A DNA stretch of 64,000 bases from Spongilla lacustris. Taxonomy: Eukaryota; Porifera; Demospongiae; Spongillida; Spongillidae. The notes beneath the pieces were generated by a model. The model saw only the letters and a program-made list of their open reading frames with translations. It made no database searches and was not told the origin of the DNA. The position numbers were made by a program, and so were the translations under genes. The stretch is taken from NCBI GenBank assembly GCA_949361645.1, contig OX442432.1, positions 625,733 through 689,732 on the forward strand. The letters run 5' to 3'. Positions 35,201 through 47,700 of this stretch are shown here, piece after piece. Each line of letters starts with the position of its first letter. The stretch's first letter is position 1.

Positions 35201-38061
35201 TGCAGGCTGCATGTGATTGTCACCTGATACATGAAGGAGGTCATCATCACCTTCATAGGTGGTCATCATCGCCTCATAGGAGGTCATCATCACCCTCATA
35301 GAAGGTCATCATCACCTCATAGGAGGTCATCATCACCTCATAGGAGGTCATCATCACCTCATAGAAGGGTCATCATCACCTCATAGAGGTCATCATCACC
35401 TCATAGAAGGTCATCATCACCTCATAGGAGGTCATCATCACCTCATAGAAGGTCATCATCACCTCATAGGAGGACATCATCACCTCCATGGGTTCTTTAT
35501 GGTATAACTTGGTCCTGTATACAACTGTTGTATGTCCTTCATACCCCTCACACCTCAAAGGGTGCTCACCTCACACCTCAAAGGGTGCTCACCTCACACC
35601 TCAAAGGGTGCGCACCTCACACCTCAAAGGGTGCTCACCTCACACCTCAAAGGGTGCTCACCTCACACCTCAAAGGGTGCGCACCTCACACCTCAAAGGG
35701 TGCTCACCTCACACCTCAAAGGGTGCGCACCTCACACCTCAAAGGGTGCTCACCTCACACCTCAAAGGGTGCTCACTTCACACCTCAAAGGGTGCGCACC
35801 TCACACCTCAAAGGGTGCGCACCTCACACCTCAAAGGGTGCGCACCTCACACCTCAAAGGGTGCGCACCTCACACCTCAAAGGGTGCTCACCTCACACCT
35901 CAAAGGGTGGCTCACCTCACACCTCAAAGGGTGCTCACCTCACACCTCAAAGGGTGCTCACCTCACACCTCAAAGGTGCTCACCTCACACCTCAAAGGGT
36001 GCGCACCTCACACCTGTCTCCCCAGGTATCTCTAAAAGTGCTCTTTGTACGTCCGGAACATCGCCAGCAATCCACGTCGGGAGGAGGCACAGGTGCTGCT
36101 CTCATTGCAGCCCCTGAGGCTGAACATCGATCAGGTATGTGTGGATATGCCATCGCCCAGTAAGATATGAGATTTGAAACCTCCTGTAGGAGGCACTGTT
36201 CTTCATGCTGGAACTTCTTCAAGGAGCTTGCTGGCAATGGCGCCATGTTTAATGGTATTTCTATTGGTGTTACGGACACTGCATGCACTCACACATGACC
36301 TAAGTTATCTTGGCTTCTTACAGTCAGTAAAAAACAGACCACAGAGGGCAAGCCATCTACTGCAGCAACAGACCACATGTCTCCCAGCACAGAGGCTGTG
36401 TTCATCAAGTCCTTTGTGTTCCAGCCAGATGTCCCTATAAGAATTGACTATGAAGCAAGAAGCTTTAATACTGAGTCAATGGTATGTGATTGTATATTCA
36501 CATAATCAGTAGCTGATCAGTTACATGTGTCAAAGGGTGACCATCAGATATGTCAAAGGGTGACCATCAGATATGCCAATGGGTGACCATCAGATATGCC
36601 ACCATCCACAGATATGTCAAAGGTGACCATCAGATGTGTCAAAGGGTGACCATCAGATATGCCACCATCAGATATGTCAAAGGTGACCATCAGATGTGTC
36701 AAAGGGTGACCATCAGATATGCCAATGGGTGACCATTCAGATATGTCAAAGGTGACCATCAGATGTGTCAAAGGGTGACCATCAGATATGCCAAAGGGGT
36801 GACCATCAGATATGCCAATGGGTGACCATCAGATATGCCAATGGGTGACCATCAGGTATGCCAATGGGTGACCATCAGATATGCCAATGGGTGACCATCA
36901 GATATGCCAATGGGTGACCATCAGATATGCCAATGGGTGACCATCACACGTTGGCAGGCCTAGGGGAGGGATGGGAGTACGCATGCATGTACATGTACCG
37001 CTTCATCATGGAAAATGCTAAAGAAATGGTGTTTGTTAAATATTAGTGATCAGAGTGTAATTTAGAGCTCACATCATATGACAAACACTAATTATTACCA
37101 AATTAGTATTCCAGTTGGGCTTATTGCTGTTGCCTAGGGTACACTGGCTGGCATCCTCCCTTGGGCTAAGCTGCTTGGACTGTTCGGAAGTTAAGTTGAA
37201 GTCAATCAGTCTGAAGATGGGTAGGTTATCTGGTGTTTCTTCTGTTGCATCTTTGCCTTCATCTCTCTCTGTGTGTGGGGGGATGGCTGGCCTGCAGGAT
37301 TCTTGGTTGGAACAAGCTGACAGAGCAGGTCACAACTGAGTGGTTGGATGACATCAGGACTTACCAGATTCCTCGCATTATCAAAGGAGTTGGGCCGATG
37401 CACCATGTCACACAGCTGTGTAAGGCAAAGCTTGAGTGGCGGGGTATGTTGTGCGGTGGTCACCTCTCGTATTTGCAGTCCCAGGGCATTGTCGATCTGT
37501 TGTGGATGCCAGTGCAGCAGTATCAGGATGATGGGAGGATAGTTATGGGCCTGCGACGTGGGGCTACTTCCTTCACCACATCAAGTGGGGTGGCCATAGT
37601 TGAGCTGACAAGCAGGGCTCTTCAGAGTATGCAGGTTTGTCACGGGGGATTGTGATTGGTGGATGGGTGGTATTGGTGGGGTGCCTGGGTGGTATTGGTG
37701 GGGTGCCTGGGTGGTATTGGTGGGGTGCCTGGTGAGGGTGGATGGATGGATGGTATTGGTGGGGTGGATGGATGGATGGTATTGGTGGGGTGTCTGGTGA
37801 GGTTGGATGGGTGATGTTGGTGTGAGGGTGGGGTGTATGGATACATGTATGTGTGTGATTCTTCCTCCAGTCATGGGCCCAGCTGGCATATGACCTGGTG
37901 CTCCATCAAGTCAGCAGCAGTCACTGGTCTCCAAGTCTCAGGTACCACCTCAGCCTGCTGACCTCATGGAAGGAATGGGCAATGCATACACTGTAGTGAC
38001 AGAGGTAAAGAGGTGAGTGTGTGTGTGTGTGTGTGTGTGTGGGTGTGTGTGTGTGTTGTGG

Positions 38062-38106
<45 letters not shown>

Positions 38107-38483
38107 TGTGTGTATGTGTGTGTGTGTGTGTGGTAGTGTGGTGTGGTATGTGTGTGTGTGTTTGCATATGTGTACATGGGTGTGCATGTCTGTGCATGTG
38201 ATGTGTGGCTCTGCCCACTCTTGTCACGCCCCTTTCTTTGCAGGGCATAGGAGAGACTGCAAGAAATCTGTACACTGCTGCAGCCCAGGAACATGGGGGA
38301 CAGAGGGCTTGTTGGGGCCATGGTGGGGTTCTAATGCAGCTACCTGGCACAATGGTAAGGCCTATCATTGTCGCTACTGAGGCCACGCGGCAAGTCCTTG
38401 GAGGTGTCAAGTATCAGTTGTGCCTGACGCCCGCAAGGGAAGCGAGTGACAAGTGGAGGCTTGCTGCTAACAAGCCTAGTTGA
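32275..38483 (+). CDS. ATG2: ATG2 autophagy lipid-transfer protein, C-terminal part only, with several frame disruptions
   Basis: ATG2 moves phospholipids from the ER to the growing autophagosome. Exons carry family blocks in order: [20 protein letters not shown] (32419-32552), DDDFQIV (about 33255-33285), [14 protein letters not shown] (33633-34014), [26 protein letters not shown] (about 34341-34507), [10 protein letters not shown] and [13 protein letters not shown] (36026-36132), [15 protein letters not shown] (36319-36480), [50 protein letters not shown] (to 37636), [16 protein letters not shown] (from 37871) and [14 protein letters not shown] (38244-38483). The order and spacing match human ATG2 over its last 700-800 residues. 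The frame changes inside exons near 33060, 33775, 36065, 36209, 37161 and 37885, with probable compensated pairs near 38306/38325 and 38417/38442. The N-terminal half, including the chorein domain, is not visible. Confidence 0.85.
32615..32960. repeat. (ACACATGC)n-type repeat in an ATG2 intron
   Basis: Mixed acacatgc, acacacatgc and acacatga units fill the intron before the acceptor at 32985. Confidence 0.85.
34040..34325. repeat. 24-bp minisatellite in an ATG2 intron
   Basis: The unit gttgagtagctgttcttctg plus aggg occurs about 12 times with single-base length variants, just after the donor following [10 protein letters not shown]. Confidence 0.9.
34560..35492. repeat. Three successive minisatellites in one ATG2 intron
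   Basis: About 34560-34690: 40-bp units with acactaacatggtgtagacc. About 34975-35155: 37-38-bp units with catctgtagtccccacccag. About 35235-35490: 21-bp units ctcataggaggtcatcatca plus c. All show one-base indels between copies. Confidence 0.85.
35545..36015. repeat. 23-bp minisatellite in an ATG2 intron, length-jittered
   Basis: The unit cacctcaaagggtgctcacc plus tca (or gcgc variant) occurs about 20 times up to the acceptor before VSLKVLF. Some copies read aaaggtg or gggtggctc, that is, single-base losses and gains. Confidence 0.9.
36530..36950. repeat. 23-bp minisatellite in an ATG2 intron, length-jittered
   Basis: The unit gatatgccaatgggtgacca plus tca alternates with gatgtgtcaaagggtgacca. 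Copies differ by single bases (aaaggtg, aaagggtg, aaaggggtg, accattcag). Confidence 0.9.
37655..38165. repeat. 22-bp minisatellite and (GT)n tract in the last ATG2 introns
   Basis: About 37655-37820: gggtggtattggtggggtgc plus ct units. About 38012-38160: interrupted gt repeat. They lie in two separate introns flanking the exon that begins at 37871. Confidence 0.8.
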
Positions 38484-41290
38484 TATACTTGTGTATGAAG
38501 GGGACTTGTTTCGTGCACCGTGTATGTCATGCCTTTATATGTTGGAGATTCATGCCGTTTCTATTTCATCGTAAGGATTGCTGCCTTAACTAATAACTTA
38601 AACTTGTTGGCTTCTCAAAGCTGTAATACATGTACATGTTACATCCACCATTTGGAGGCGCTAGAGAGTCCTCTACTATACTTCCGCTCTCATTGTCTTT
38701 TGAAGTATATCTCGACGTGTTTTCGTTAAGTATTTCACTTTTCCATGGATAGCTCTATGCGTTGTCATAGTTAATATATAGGCACAGTACCACAGCTGCC
38801 GAACAACTCAACAGTGGGACGGAACCAACCTCTACGAACGGATGCTGTAAGTTGAAATAGCACGGGGAAGGGAATTTTACGTTGATTCTTAAGTAACTCC
38901 GGGTTGTACCATAGTCCGCATTGTTCATCCATGTCGAAGGAGTCACGGCTGCTACGCAGCGAAGGAAAACAAAAAACAATATTTTCATGGGGCGGGGTTC
39001 GCCACACGCGACCCTTGGCCTTCGGTATGTTTAACGTTTATGTGAATTGCCCCTCCTCCATATGGCTTAATTGCAAAACTGCCTACTAGTGTATTTTGTA
39101 TTTTATCTCGAGGTTCGTCCTCCCTCTTTTCCTGCAGTCGGCGCTACGCGGAATCATTGATGTTCACCGCAGACCCACTTTTACTACAGAAAGTTAGGAT
39201 CTTATTGAGGCACAACCATACAAATTCTGCTGGTGCAGAATTAAAAATAGAACATGGGCTATCATTTTGCTCTTTGCAACAGCGCTGGAATAATCTGGCT
39301 ACTTTGTCTGTGGAGCGCAGTCGCCGCTTTCAGTAATGCTGCTGCTGCAGCGACGCTTTGCCCAGTTCGCCCACTCGTTCGTCAGTGTTCTTGATAATAG
39401 CGGTGTCACGGTGAGCTGCGCATGTGTAATGAGGCTGTCGTAGGCGTGTGGATCTTCACGCTGCAAGTGCAAATTGGTGCATAAACCTGTTGTTCTTGCT
39501 TAATACCACATCGCACACACCTCCAGGCTGGCATTATGAACATCATCAGGTGCCAAAGCCAGGACAAGTGTTGCGGGCTGTGTCAGCTAGAACCGCAAGG
39601 CAAGTCAGTGTACGGTTAGTCCTAAACAACACGGTGTGCGTAGTCTGACCACACTACCACACGCACAGTTCCCACCAATCGACAAAACTTCCCCCGTACT
39701 TTCCCGTATTACTCGTACGCTGTATCATGACGCTGTTCGCTGTTGGTCATCAAATTTTGTACTCCATCTGCGGGTTGTAGTATACAATAATTTGTCACAC
39801 ACATACTTTGCACGCCCCATCTGTTCCGGAATACAACACTTCCCATATGCTCTGCTGAATACACATATCTAACTATGAGCAATGTCCGCTCAAATTACTC
39901 CCTAGATCTAACGTTACTGTTGTGCCACACACTGAAGAATGCATTCACCTGATGTACCTACCATGTGTTTGTATCTACTACCTACCACCACCACCACTGT
40001 TCCTCCAAAATCTCCATCACACCACTATCATCACCCCTACCGTCACTACCGCTGCTTCATATTAAGGCCAGAGAGTACATGGCTCAATAACTCAAATGTT
40101 AATAGTTCCGTACTTACTGATGGCTTACAGAACTTTTTAACCCATTTCGTTTGTATGCCGGCCTTAATAGTGCACAGTTCGAGTTCACTACGTGTGCTCA
40201 AGCTATGAATTTCATTGGTTTAAGTGCTTCTAGCATAATCACACCCACATTACATTCACACATGTATGTGCATGTGTACACTAACAGTTCTGTACAAAAT
40301 GCTTGTACATGTAGCAGCTTGCACTCCCATTGCATGACAAGCCTCAGTTTTACACTACATGTACCTAACATTCTGCGTACTTAGTTATGTACAAATCTAT
40401 GTATGTTTGTGTAGGATAGAGTAGCTGTTTAATTGATTGGATTCCTGTTAAATGTAGGTGTTTCTACAACTTAATTAAACTCATTTGCGAATGTTATAAT
40501 TTCAATAAAATTATATGTAGTGTAAATCACTGCAAATAACCTAAACATAATAACACAAAGGCTTAAGAACACAGCACAGCCCAGAATAAATCAGTGTTTA
40601 TTGCACTTACATATACAAGAATGTGTTTGTTGGGCTTCTGGTACTACGTAATCAATTTTGGTCTATACGATTTGAAGGATAAACTGATTTCTGTAATTAA
40701 CAACTTGGTTTATGACTTCAGTATACATGTGCATTGTAATGGGATTTGACTGAGAATATTCTGCAGGTAGGTGAATGCTGCCTTTTCTGCATATCAGGTA
40801 GTTGCAGATTTTGAGGGGCAACGGTGTGACGATTAAAAAAGTTATTATTATCTAACAAAGCATGCAGGTTTGAAGCGACCACTTTCAAGTATGGCACAGC
40901 ATTTAAAAACATTGCACTGATGTACATGTAGAGTCAGAGAGAGGAGCACTTCTGTGATGACAGGCTGGCGATAACCCGACAACAGGATAAAATACGTTCC
41001 TACGTAGGGATGAAATCAAATGGAATTCAACCCCAGTATTTAACTTGACAATAATACATAATTATGTAAATTAATTTATATAATGGCAAATGGTTAGGGT
41101 ACTAAATGGCATTTATGGGAGGCTGAATATCAACCTGGTCAGATGTATTGCAAGGACTATACTAGCGAGATGTAGACAGTATCTGGAGATGTAGACATAC
41201 AAATTTTATAGTGATAAAATTATAACCTCACAAGGGTGATTTTGCTGAACGCTGCATGTCCAAATCATGTTTATCAATATTCTCTTTGTC
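38484..41290. other. No supported gene
   Basis: AT-rich sequence with short open frames only. A 65-codon frame at about 39139-39335 (plus) and a short minus-strand frame at 38770-38935 were read and not recognised. A possible polyadenylation hexamer lies at about 40503. Confidence 0.5.
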
Positions 41291-41299
41291 TTTTGTTTA

Positions 41300-41612
41300 T
41301 GCAGAACTATGTTGGCTTTGAAGGGCCCCTCCTTGGATGCCGCACATCAGGTAACTGGTAGTTTTGCAATTGGCCACCCTCGTATGCGTTATATAATTAG
41401 GTCTTGCACTGTTACTCATGGTACTATCAAATGCCATGCACTCTTTATTTGGGCTGGGAATACATGTAAGAGATGCACCAGGTGTTACAATTATGGCATT
41501 CTTAACAGTAGAATTCCCTTGTGCAGGCTGCACCCAGAGAGAGATGGAGTACTCGTGGAGATTGGCTGTATCAGCACATATCTTCAGTAGTCCCCTTCCA
41601 AAAGCAGCAGGG
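41300..41612 (+). CDS. Two phase-compatible candidate exons of an unidentified gene, or 5' exons of the mucin-like gene
   Basis: An exon after tttatgcag (about 41304-41350, ending CACATCAG before gtaact) and one after cttgtgcag (about 41527-41611, ending GCAGCAGG before gtagga) join in phase to read NYVGFEGPLLGCRTSG then CTQREMEYSWRLAVSAHIF. I do not recognise the product. An acceptor-like cacaatcacag at 41692-41702 follows, but continuing in the same phase reaches a stop near 41810. They may be 5' untranslated exons or chance. Confidence 0.25.
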
Positions 41613-41763
41613 TAGGACCTTCTTAGTAAAGGAAAACTCACGATTACAGCGCAAAACACAAAAGGTGTTACAACCGCACAATATCTATGCTACACAATCA
41701 CAGGGAGCTTCGCCATCTCTGTATATGGACTACCTGTCTGTCATTTCATTTCTTGGCATTGTT

Positions 41764-44700
41764 ATGGCTGCAAACAGGGTTTCCCCCCTCTCACCCCTAC
41801 CATATCTGATTTTATCACTTTTTCTCTGTGGCCCTTCCTGCGCTCAAAATGTGACTCTAAATGCCTCAATTCCTGATGTTTCACTAACACCCAGTAGTGA
41901 GTTGACATCTAGTGTTGTGCCTACACCTACTTCAACCACCACAACTAGCAGTTCAATGGTTGAGCCTACACCTACTTCAACCACCACAACTAGCAGTTCA
42001 ATGGTTGAGCCTACACCTACTTCAACCACCACAACTAGCAGTTCAATGGTTGAGCCTACACCTACTTCAACCACCACAACTAGCAGTTCAATGGTTGAGC
42101 CTTCACCTACTTCAACTACCACAACTAGCAGTTCAATGGTTGTGCCTACATCTACTTCAACCACCACAACTAGCAGTTCAATGGTTGTGCCTACATCTAC
42201 TTCAACCACCACTACTAGCAGTTCAATGGTTGAACCTACTCCTACTTCAACCACCACAACTAGCAGTTCAATGGTTGAACCTACACCTACTTCAACCACC
42301 ACTACTAGTAGTTCAATGGTTGTGCCTACACCTACTTCAACCACCACAACTAGCAGTTCAATGGTTGAACCTACATCTACTTCAACCACCACAACTAGCA
42401 GTTCAATGGTTGTGCCTACATCTACTTCAACCACCACAACTAGCAGTTCAATGGTTGTGCTAACATCTACTTCAACCACCACTACTAGCAGTTCAATGGT
42501 TGAACCTACTCCTACTTCAACCACCACAACTAGCAGTTCAATGGTTGAACCTACACCTACTTCAACCACCACTACTAGCAGTTCAATGGTTGTGCCTACA
42601 CCTACTTCAACCACCACAACTAGCAGTTCAATGGTTGAACCTACATCTACTTCAACCACCACAACTAGCAGTTCAATGGTTGTGCCTACACCTACTTCAA
42701 CCACCACAACTAGCAGTTCAATGGTTGAACCTACACCTACTTCAACCACCACTACTAGCAGTTCAATGGTTGTGCCTACACCTACTTCAACCACCACAAC
42801 TAGCAGTTCAATGGTTGAGCCTACACCTACTTCAACCACCACAACTAGCAGTTCAATGGTTGAACCAACCTCTACTAGCAGTTCAATGGTTGTGCCTACA
42901 CCTACTTCAACCACCACTACTAGCAGTTCAATGGTTGTGCCTACATCTACTTCAACCACCACTACTAGCAGTTCAATGGTTGAACCAACCTCTACTAGCA
43001 GTTCAATGGTTGAACCTACACCTACTTCAACCACCACTACTAGCAGTTCAATGGTTGAGCCTACATCTACTTCAACCACCACTACTAGCAGTTCAATGGT
43101 TGTGCCTACACCTACTTCAACTACCACTACTAGCAGTTCAATGGTTGAACCTACACCTACTTCAACTAGCAGTTCAATGGTTGAGCCTACATCTACTTCA
43201 ACCACCACTACTAGCAGTTCAATGGTTGTGCCTACACCTACTTCAACTACCACAACTAGCAGTTCAATGGTTGAACCTACATCTACTTTAACCACCACTA
43301 CTAGCAGTTCAATGGTTGAGCCTACACCTACTTCAACCACCGCAACTAGCAGCTTAATGGTCGAGCCTACACCTACTTCAACCACCACAACCAGCAGTTC
43401 AATGGTTGAACCAACCTCTACTAGCAGTTCAATGGTTGTGCCTACATCTACTTCAACCACCACTACTAGCAGTTCAATGGTTGTGCCTACACCTACTTCA
43501 ACCACCACAACTAGCAGTTCAATGGTTGTGCCTACATCTACTTCAACCACCACTACTAGCAGTTCAATGGTTGAGCCTACACCTACTTCAACCACCACCA
43601 CTAACAGTTCAATGGTTGAACCTACACCTACTTCAACTAGTAGTTCAATGGTTGTGCCTACATCTACTTCAACCACCACTACTAGCAGTTCAATGGTTGA
43701 GCCTACACCTACTTCAACCACCACCACTAACAGTTCAATGGTTGAACCTACACCTACTTCAACCACCACAACTAGCAGTTCAATGGTTGAACCTACATCT
43801 ACTTCAACCACCCCAACTAGCAGTTCAATGGTTGAGCCTACATCTACTTCAACCACCACAACTAGCAGTTCAATGGTTGTGCCTACACCTACTTCAACCA
43901 CCACAACTAGCAGTTCAATGTTTGAACCTACATCTACTTCAACCACCCCAACTAGCAGTTCAATGGTTGAGCCTACATCTACTTCAACCACCACTACTAG
44001 CAGTTCAATGGCTGAGCTGACATCTACCACCACTAACAGTTCAATGGTTGAGCCTACACCTACTTCAACCACCACAACTAGCAGTTCAATAGTTATGCCT
44101 ACATCTACTTCAACCACCACAACTAGCAGTTCAATGGTTGAACCGACATCTACTTCAACTAGCAGTTCAACGGTTGAACTTACACCTACTTCAACCACCA
44201 CTACTAGCAGTTCAATGGTTATGCCTACATCTACTTCAGCCACCACTACTAGCAGTTCAATCCTTGTGCCTGCGTCATTTAGTGGATCTACATCAATGGT
44301 TTTATCCACATCAGGCAACTTAACTGGGGAACCAACAATCAGCACACCATTGTTTGAGCTTCAGTCTACCTCAGCTGCATCTATTAGTATTTCAACAGTT
44401 GAACCAACATCTAGCAATTCATTGTATCAGCCTACACCTACCACAGTCTTTGGAGCTACCCCTACTAGCAGTTTAATAGGTGAGCCTCAAACTAGTGTTC
44501 AAATGGTTGAGCCAACTTTGAGCAGTTCAGTGATGGAGTCTAAATCCAGCAGCTTATTTATTGTGCCTACACCTACCTCAGCTACTGGAGTTTATAACAG
44601 TTCTGCCCCCACTTCGACCACTGAGGTCACCGCTAACAGTTCTGTAGTTGCTACAACCACTAGCATTGTACCAAATAGTATTCAACAAAACAGTACTTCA

Positions 44701-47700
44701 GCTGTCACTAACCCTGCATCATTGCAAGGCTCATCCTCAGCTTCAGTAGGATCCCTTTCCTCCTCTGAACTAGCAGTGGCATTTACATCTAGCAGTCTCC
44801 AACCATCAAGTTATTCAATATTCGTTTCTATGACAGCAGTACCAACCCCTGCATCAGCATCACTCTCTTCAACTGCAGAACCCATTCCTTCAGAGGTGAC
44901 ATTGACCTTCAGTTTTCCAGTGTCTACATCAATTTTTGACCTGACTCCTAGTTTCCCCTATTTGCAATCACAATCCACCTCTTCAGTTGCGACTATCAGC
45001 TTAATATTCAATGAAAGCATTGTACAGTCCTTCTCTACAACAACCTTTTTATCCCTTGTTCCTAATACTACATCTGTTGCAGCTGTAAGTCCTTCCACAT
45101 CACTCTCCATTGAATATGTCAACAATACTTCTGTTGCTAGCTCAATGCAAATGCTCACTCCCTCTACAAGCGCATTCTTTGCTGGCTATACTGCCTTAAC
45201 AATGGCACCGACAAACTCAATCTACATAAGCTCACAGACACCTGTGGTTGAGTCTTCATCTTCAACCTCCATTTATTTAACAACTCCTTCCACCAGCTCC
45301 CTAATTAACTATACCAATACCAGCTTATTACCATCCCCTTCAGCCACAACCAGCTCTGAATTCACTCTGTTGATGACTGTTTTGACAGTGGAAGCAACCC
45401 CAGTACCCACTCCTTCTACAACCAATACCACCTCAACAGCTAGTGGTATTTCATCTGCTATGTTTTCAACATTCATGCTGTTTTCCATAACTGGCTCAAC
45501 ACCCACTCCTTCCATAACAAATGCTACCACAGCATTGCCTACTTCTGAAACGGCTGCAATCAATACAAGCTTGACCTTTATAACAAGCAATTCCAGTTTT
45601 ACACCAAATATAACTGAGACAGCCTCTGCTACACAGATGTCCATCACCTCTTCTGAACCAATAATCTATGCATTCTCTTCTATGACTTCCAGTACCATAC
45701 TCACGCCTACAACAAATCCAAGGATTGTTAATACTAGCACAACATATACCTTTTTTTTCAACACAAGTTCTATTTCCTTCTCTACAGATATTAGTCCAAC
45801 AACTACATCTGAAATAGAGGTTACAGTTAACATCAGTTCAACACCTGTGGTTACAGCTAACATCAGTTCAACACCTGTGGTTACAGCTAACATCAGTTCA
45901 ACACCTGTGGTTACAGTTTACATCAGTTCAACACCTGTGGTTACAGCTAACATCAGTTCAACACCTGAGGTTACCGTTAACATCAGTTCAACACCTGCAG
46001 CTACAGTTAACATCAGTTCAACACCTGTGTCTACAGTTAACATCAGTTCAACACCTGCAGCTACAGTTAATACTAGTTCAACACCTGAGGTTACAGCTAA
46101 CATCAGCTCAACACCTGTGGTTACAGTTAACATCAGTTCAACACCTGTGACTACAGTTTACATCAGTTCAACACCTGTGGTTACAGCTAACATCAGTTCA
46201 ACACCTGAGGTTACAGCTAACATCAGTTCAACACCTTTGACTACAGTTAACATCAGTTCAACACCTGCAGCTACAGTTAACATCAGTTCAACACCTGTGG
46301 TTACAGCTAACATCAGTTCAACACCTGCGGCTACAGTTAATACTAGTTCAACACCTGAGGTCACAGCTAACATCAGTTCAACACCTGTGACTACAGTTTA
46401 CATCAGTTCAACACCTGTGACTACAGTTAACATCAGTTCAACACCTGTGGCCACAGTTAACATCAGTTCAACACCTGCGGTTACAGTTAACATCAGTTCA
46501 ACACCTGAGGTTACAGCTAACATCAGTTCAACACCTGTGGTTACAGTTAACATCAGTTCAACACCTGCGGCTACAGTTAACATCAGTTCAACACCTGTGG
46601 TTACAGATAACATCAGTTCAACACCTGCGGCTACAGTTAATACTAGTTCAACACCTGAGGTTACAGTTAACATCAGTTCAACACCTGCGGCTACAGTTAA
46701 CATCAGTTCAACACCTGCGGCTACAGTTAATACTAGTTCAACATCTGAGGTTACAGCTAACATCAGTTCAACTCCTGCGGCTACAGTTAACATCAGTTCA
46801 ACGCCTGTAGCTACAGTTAACATTAGTTTAACACCTGCGGCTACAGTTAACATCAGTTCAACACCTATGGTTACAGCTAACATCAGTTCAACACCTGCAG
46901 CTACAGTTAACATCAGTTCAACACCTGTGACTACAGTTAACATCAGTTCAACACCTGTGACTACAGTTAACATCAGTTCAACACCTGTGGTTACAGCTAA
47001 CATCAGTTCAACACCTGCGGCTACAGTTAATACTAGTTCAACACCTGAGGTTACAGCTAACATCAGTTCAACACCTGCGGCTACAGTTAATACTAGTTCA
47101 ACACCTGAGGTTACAGTTAACATCAGTTCAACACCTGTGACTACAGTTAACATCAGTTCAACACCTGCAGCTACAGTTAACATCAGTTCAACACCTGTGA
47201 CTACAGTTAACATCAGTTCAACACCTGCGGCTACAGTTAACATCAGTTCAACACCTTTGACTACAGTTAACATCAGTTCAACACCTGTGACTACAGTTAA
47301 CATCAGTTCAACACCTGTGGTTACAGCTAACATCAGTTCAACACCTGCGGCTACAGTTAATACTAGTTCAACACCTGAGGTTACAGCTAACATCAGTTCA
47401 ACACCTGTGACTACAGTTTACATCAGTTCAACACCTGAGGTTACAGCTAACATCAGTTCAACACCTGCAGCTACAGTTAACATCAGTTCAACGCCTGTAG
47501 CTACAGTTAACATCAGTTCAACACCTGTAGCTACAGTTAACATCAGTTCAACACCTGTGACTACAGTTAACATCAGTTCAACACCTGTGGTTACAGCTAA
47601 CATCAGTTCAACACCTGCGACTACAGTTAATACTAGTTCAACACCTGAGGTTACAACTAACATCAGTTCAACACCTGAGGTTACAGCTAACATCAATTCA

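Noticed and set aside
36550..36771. Small frames such as [11 protein letters not shown] on either strand
   Set aside because: 23-bp intron minisatellite of ATG2.
38755..39335. Short unrecognised frames (minus 38770-38935 starting MDEQCGLWYN; plus 39139-39335)
   Set aside because: No splice partners, no recognised domain, and lengths compatible with chance.
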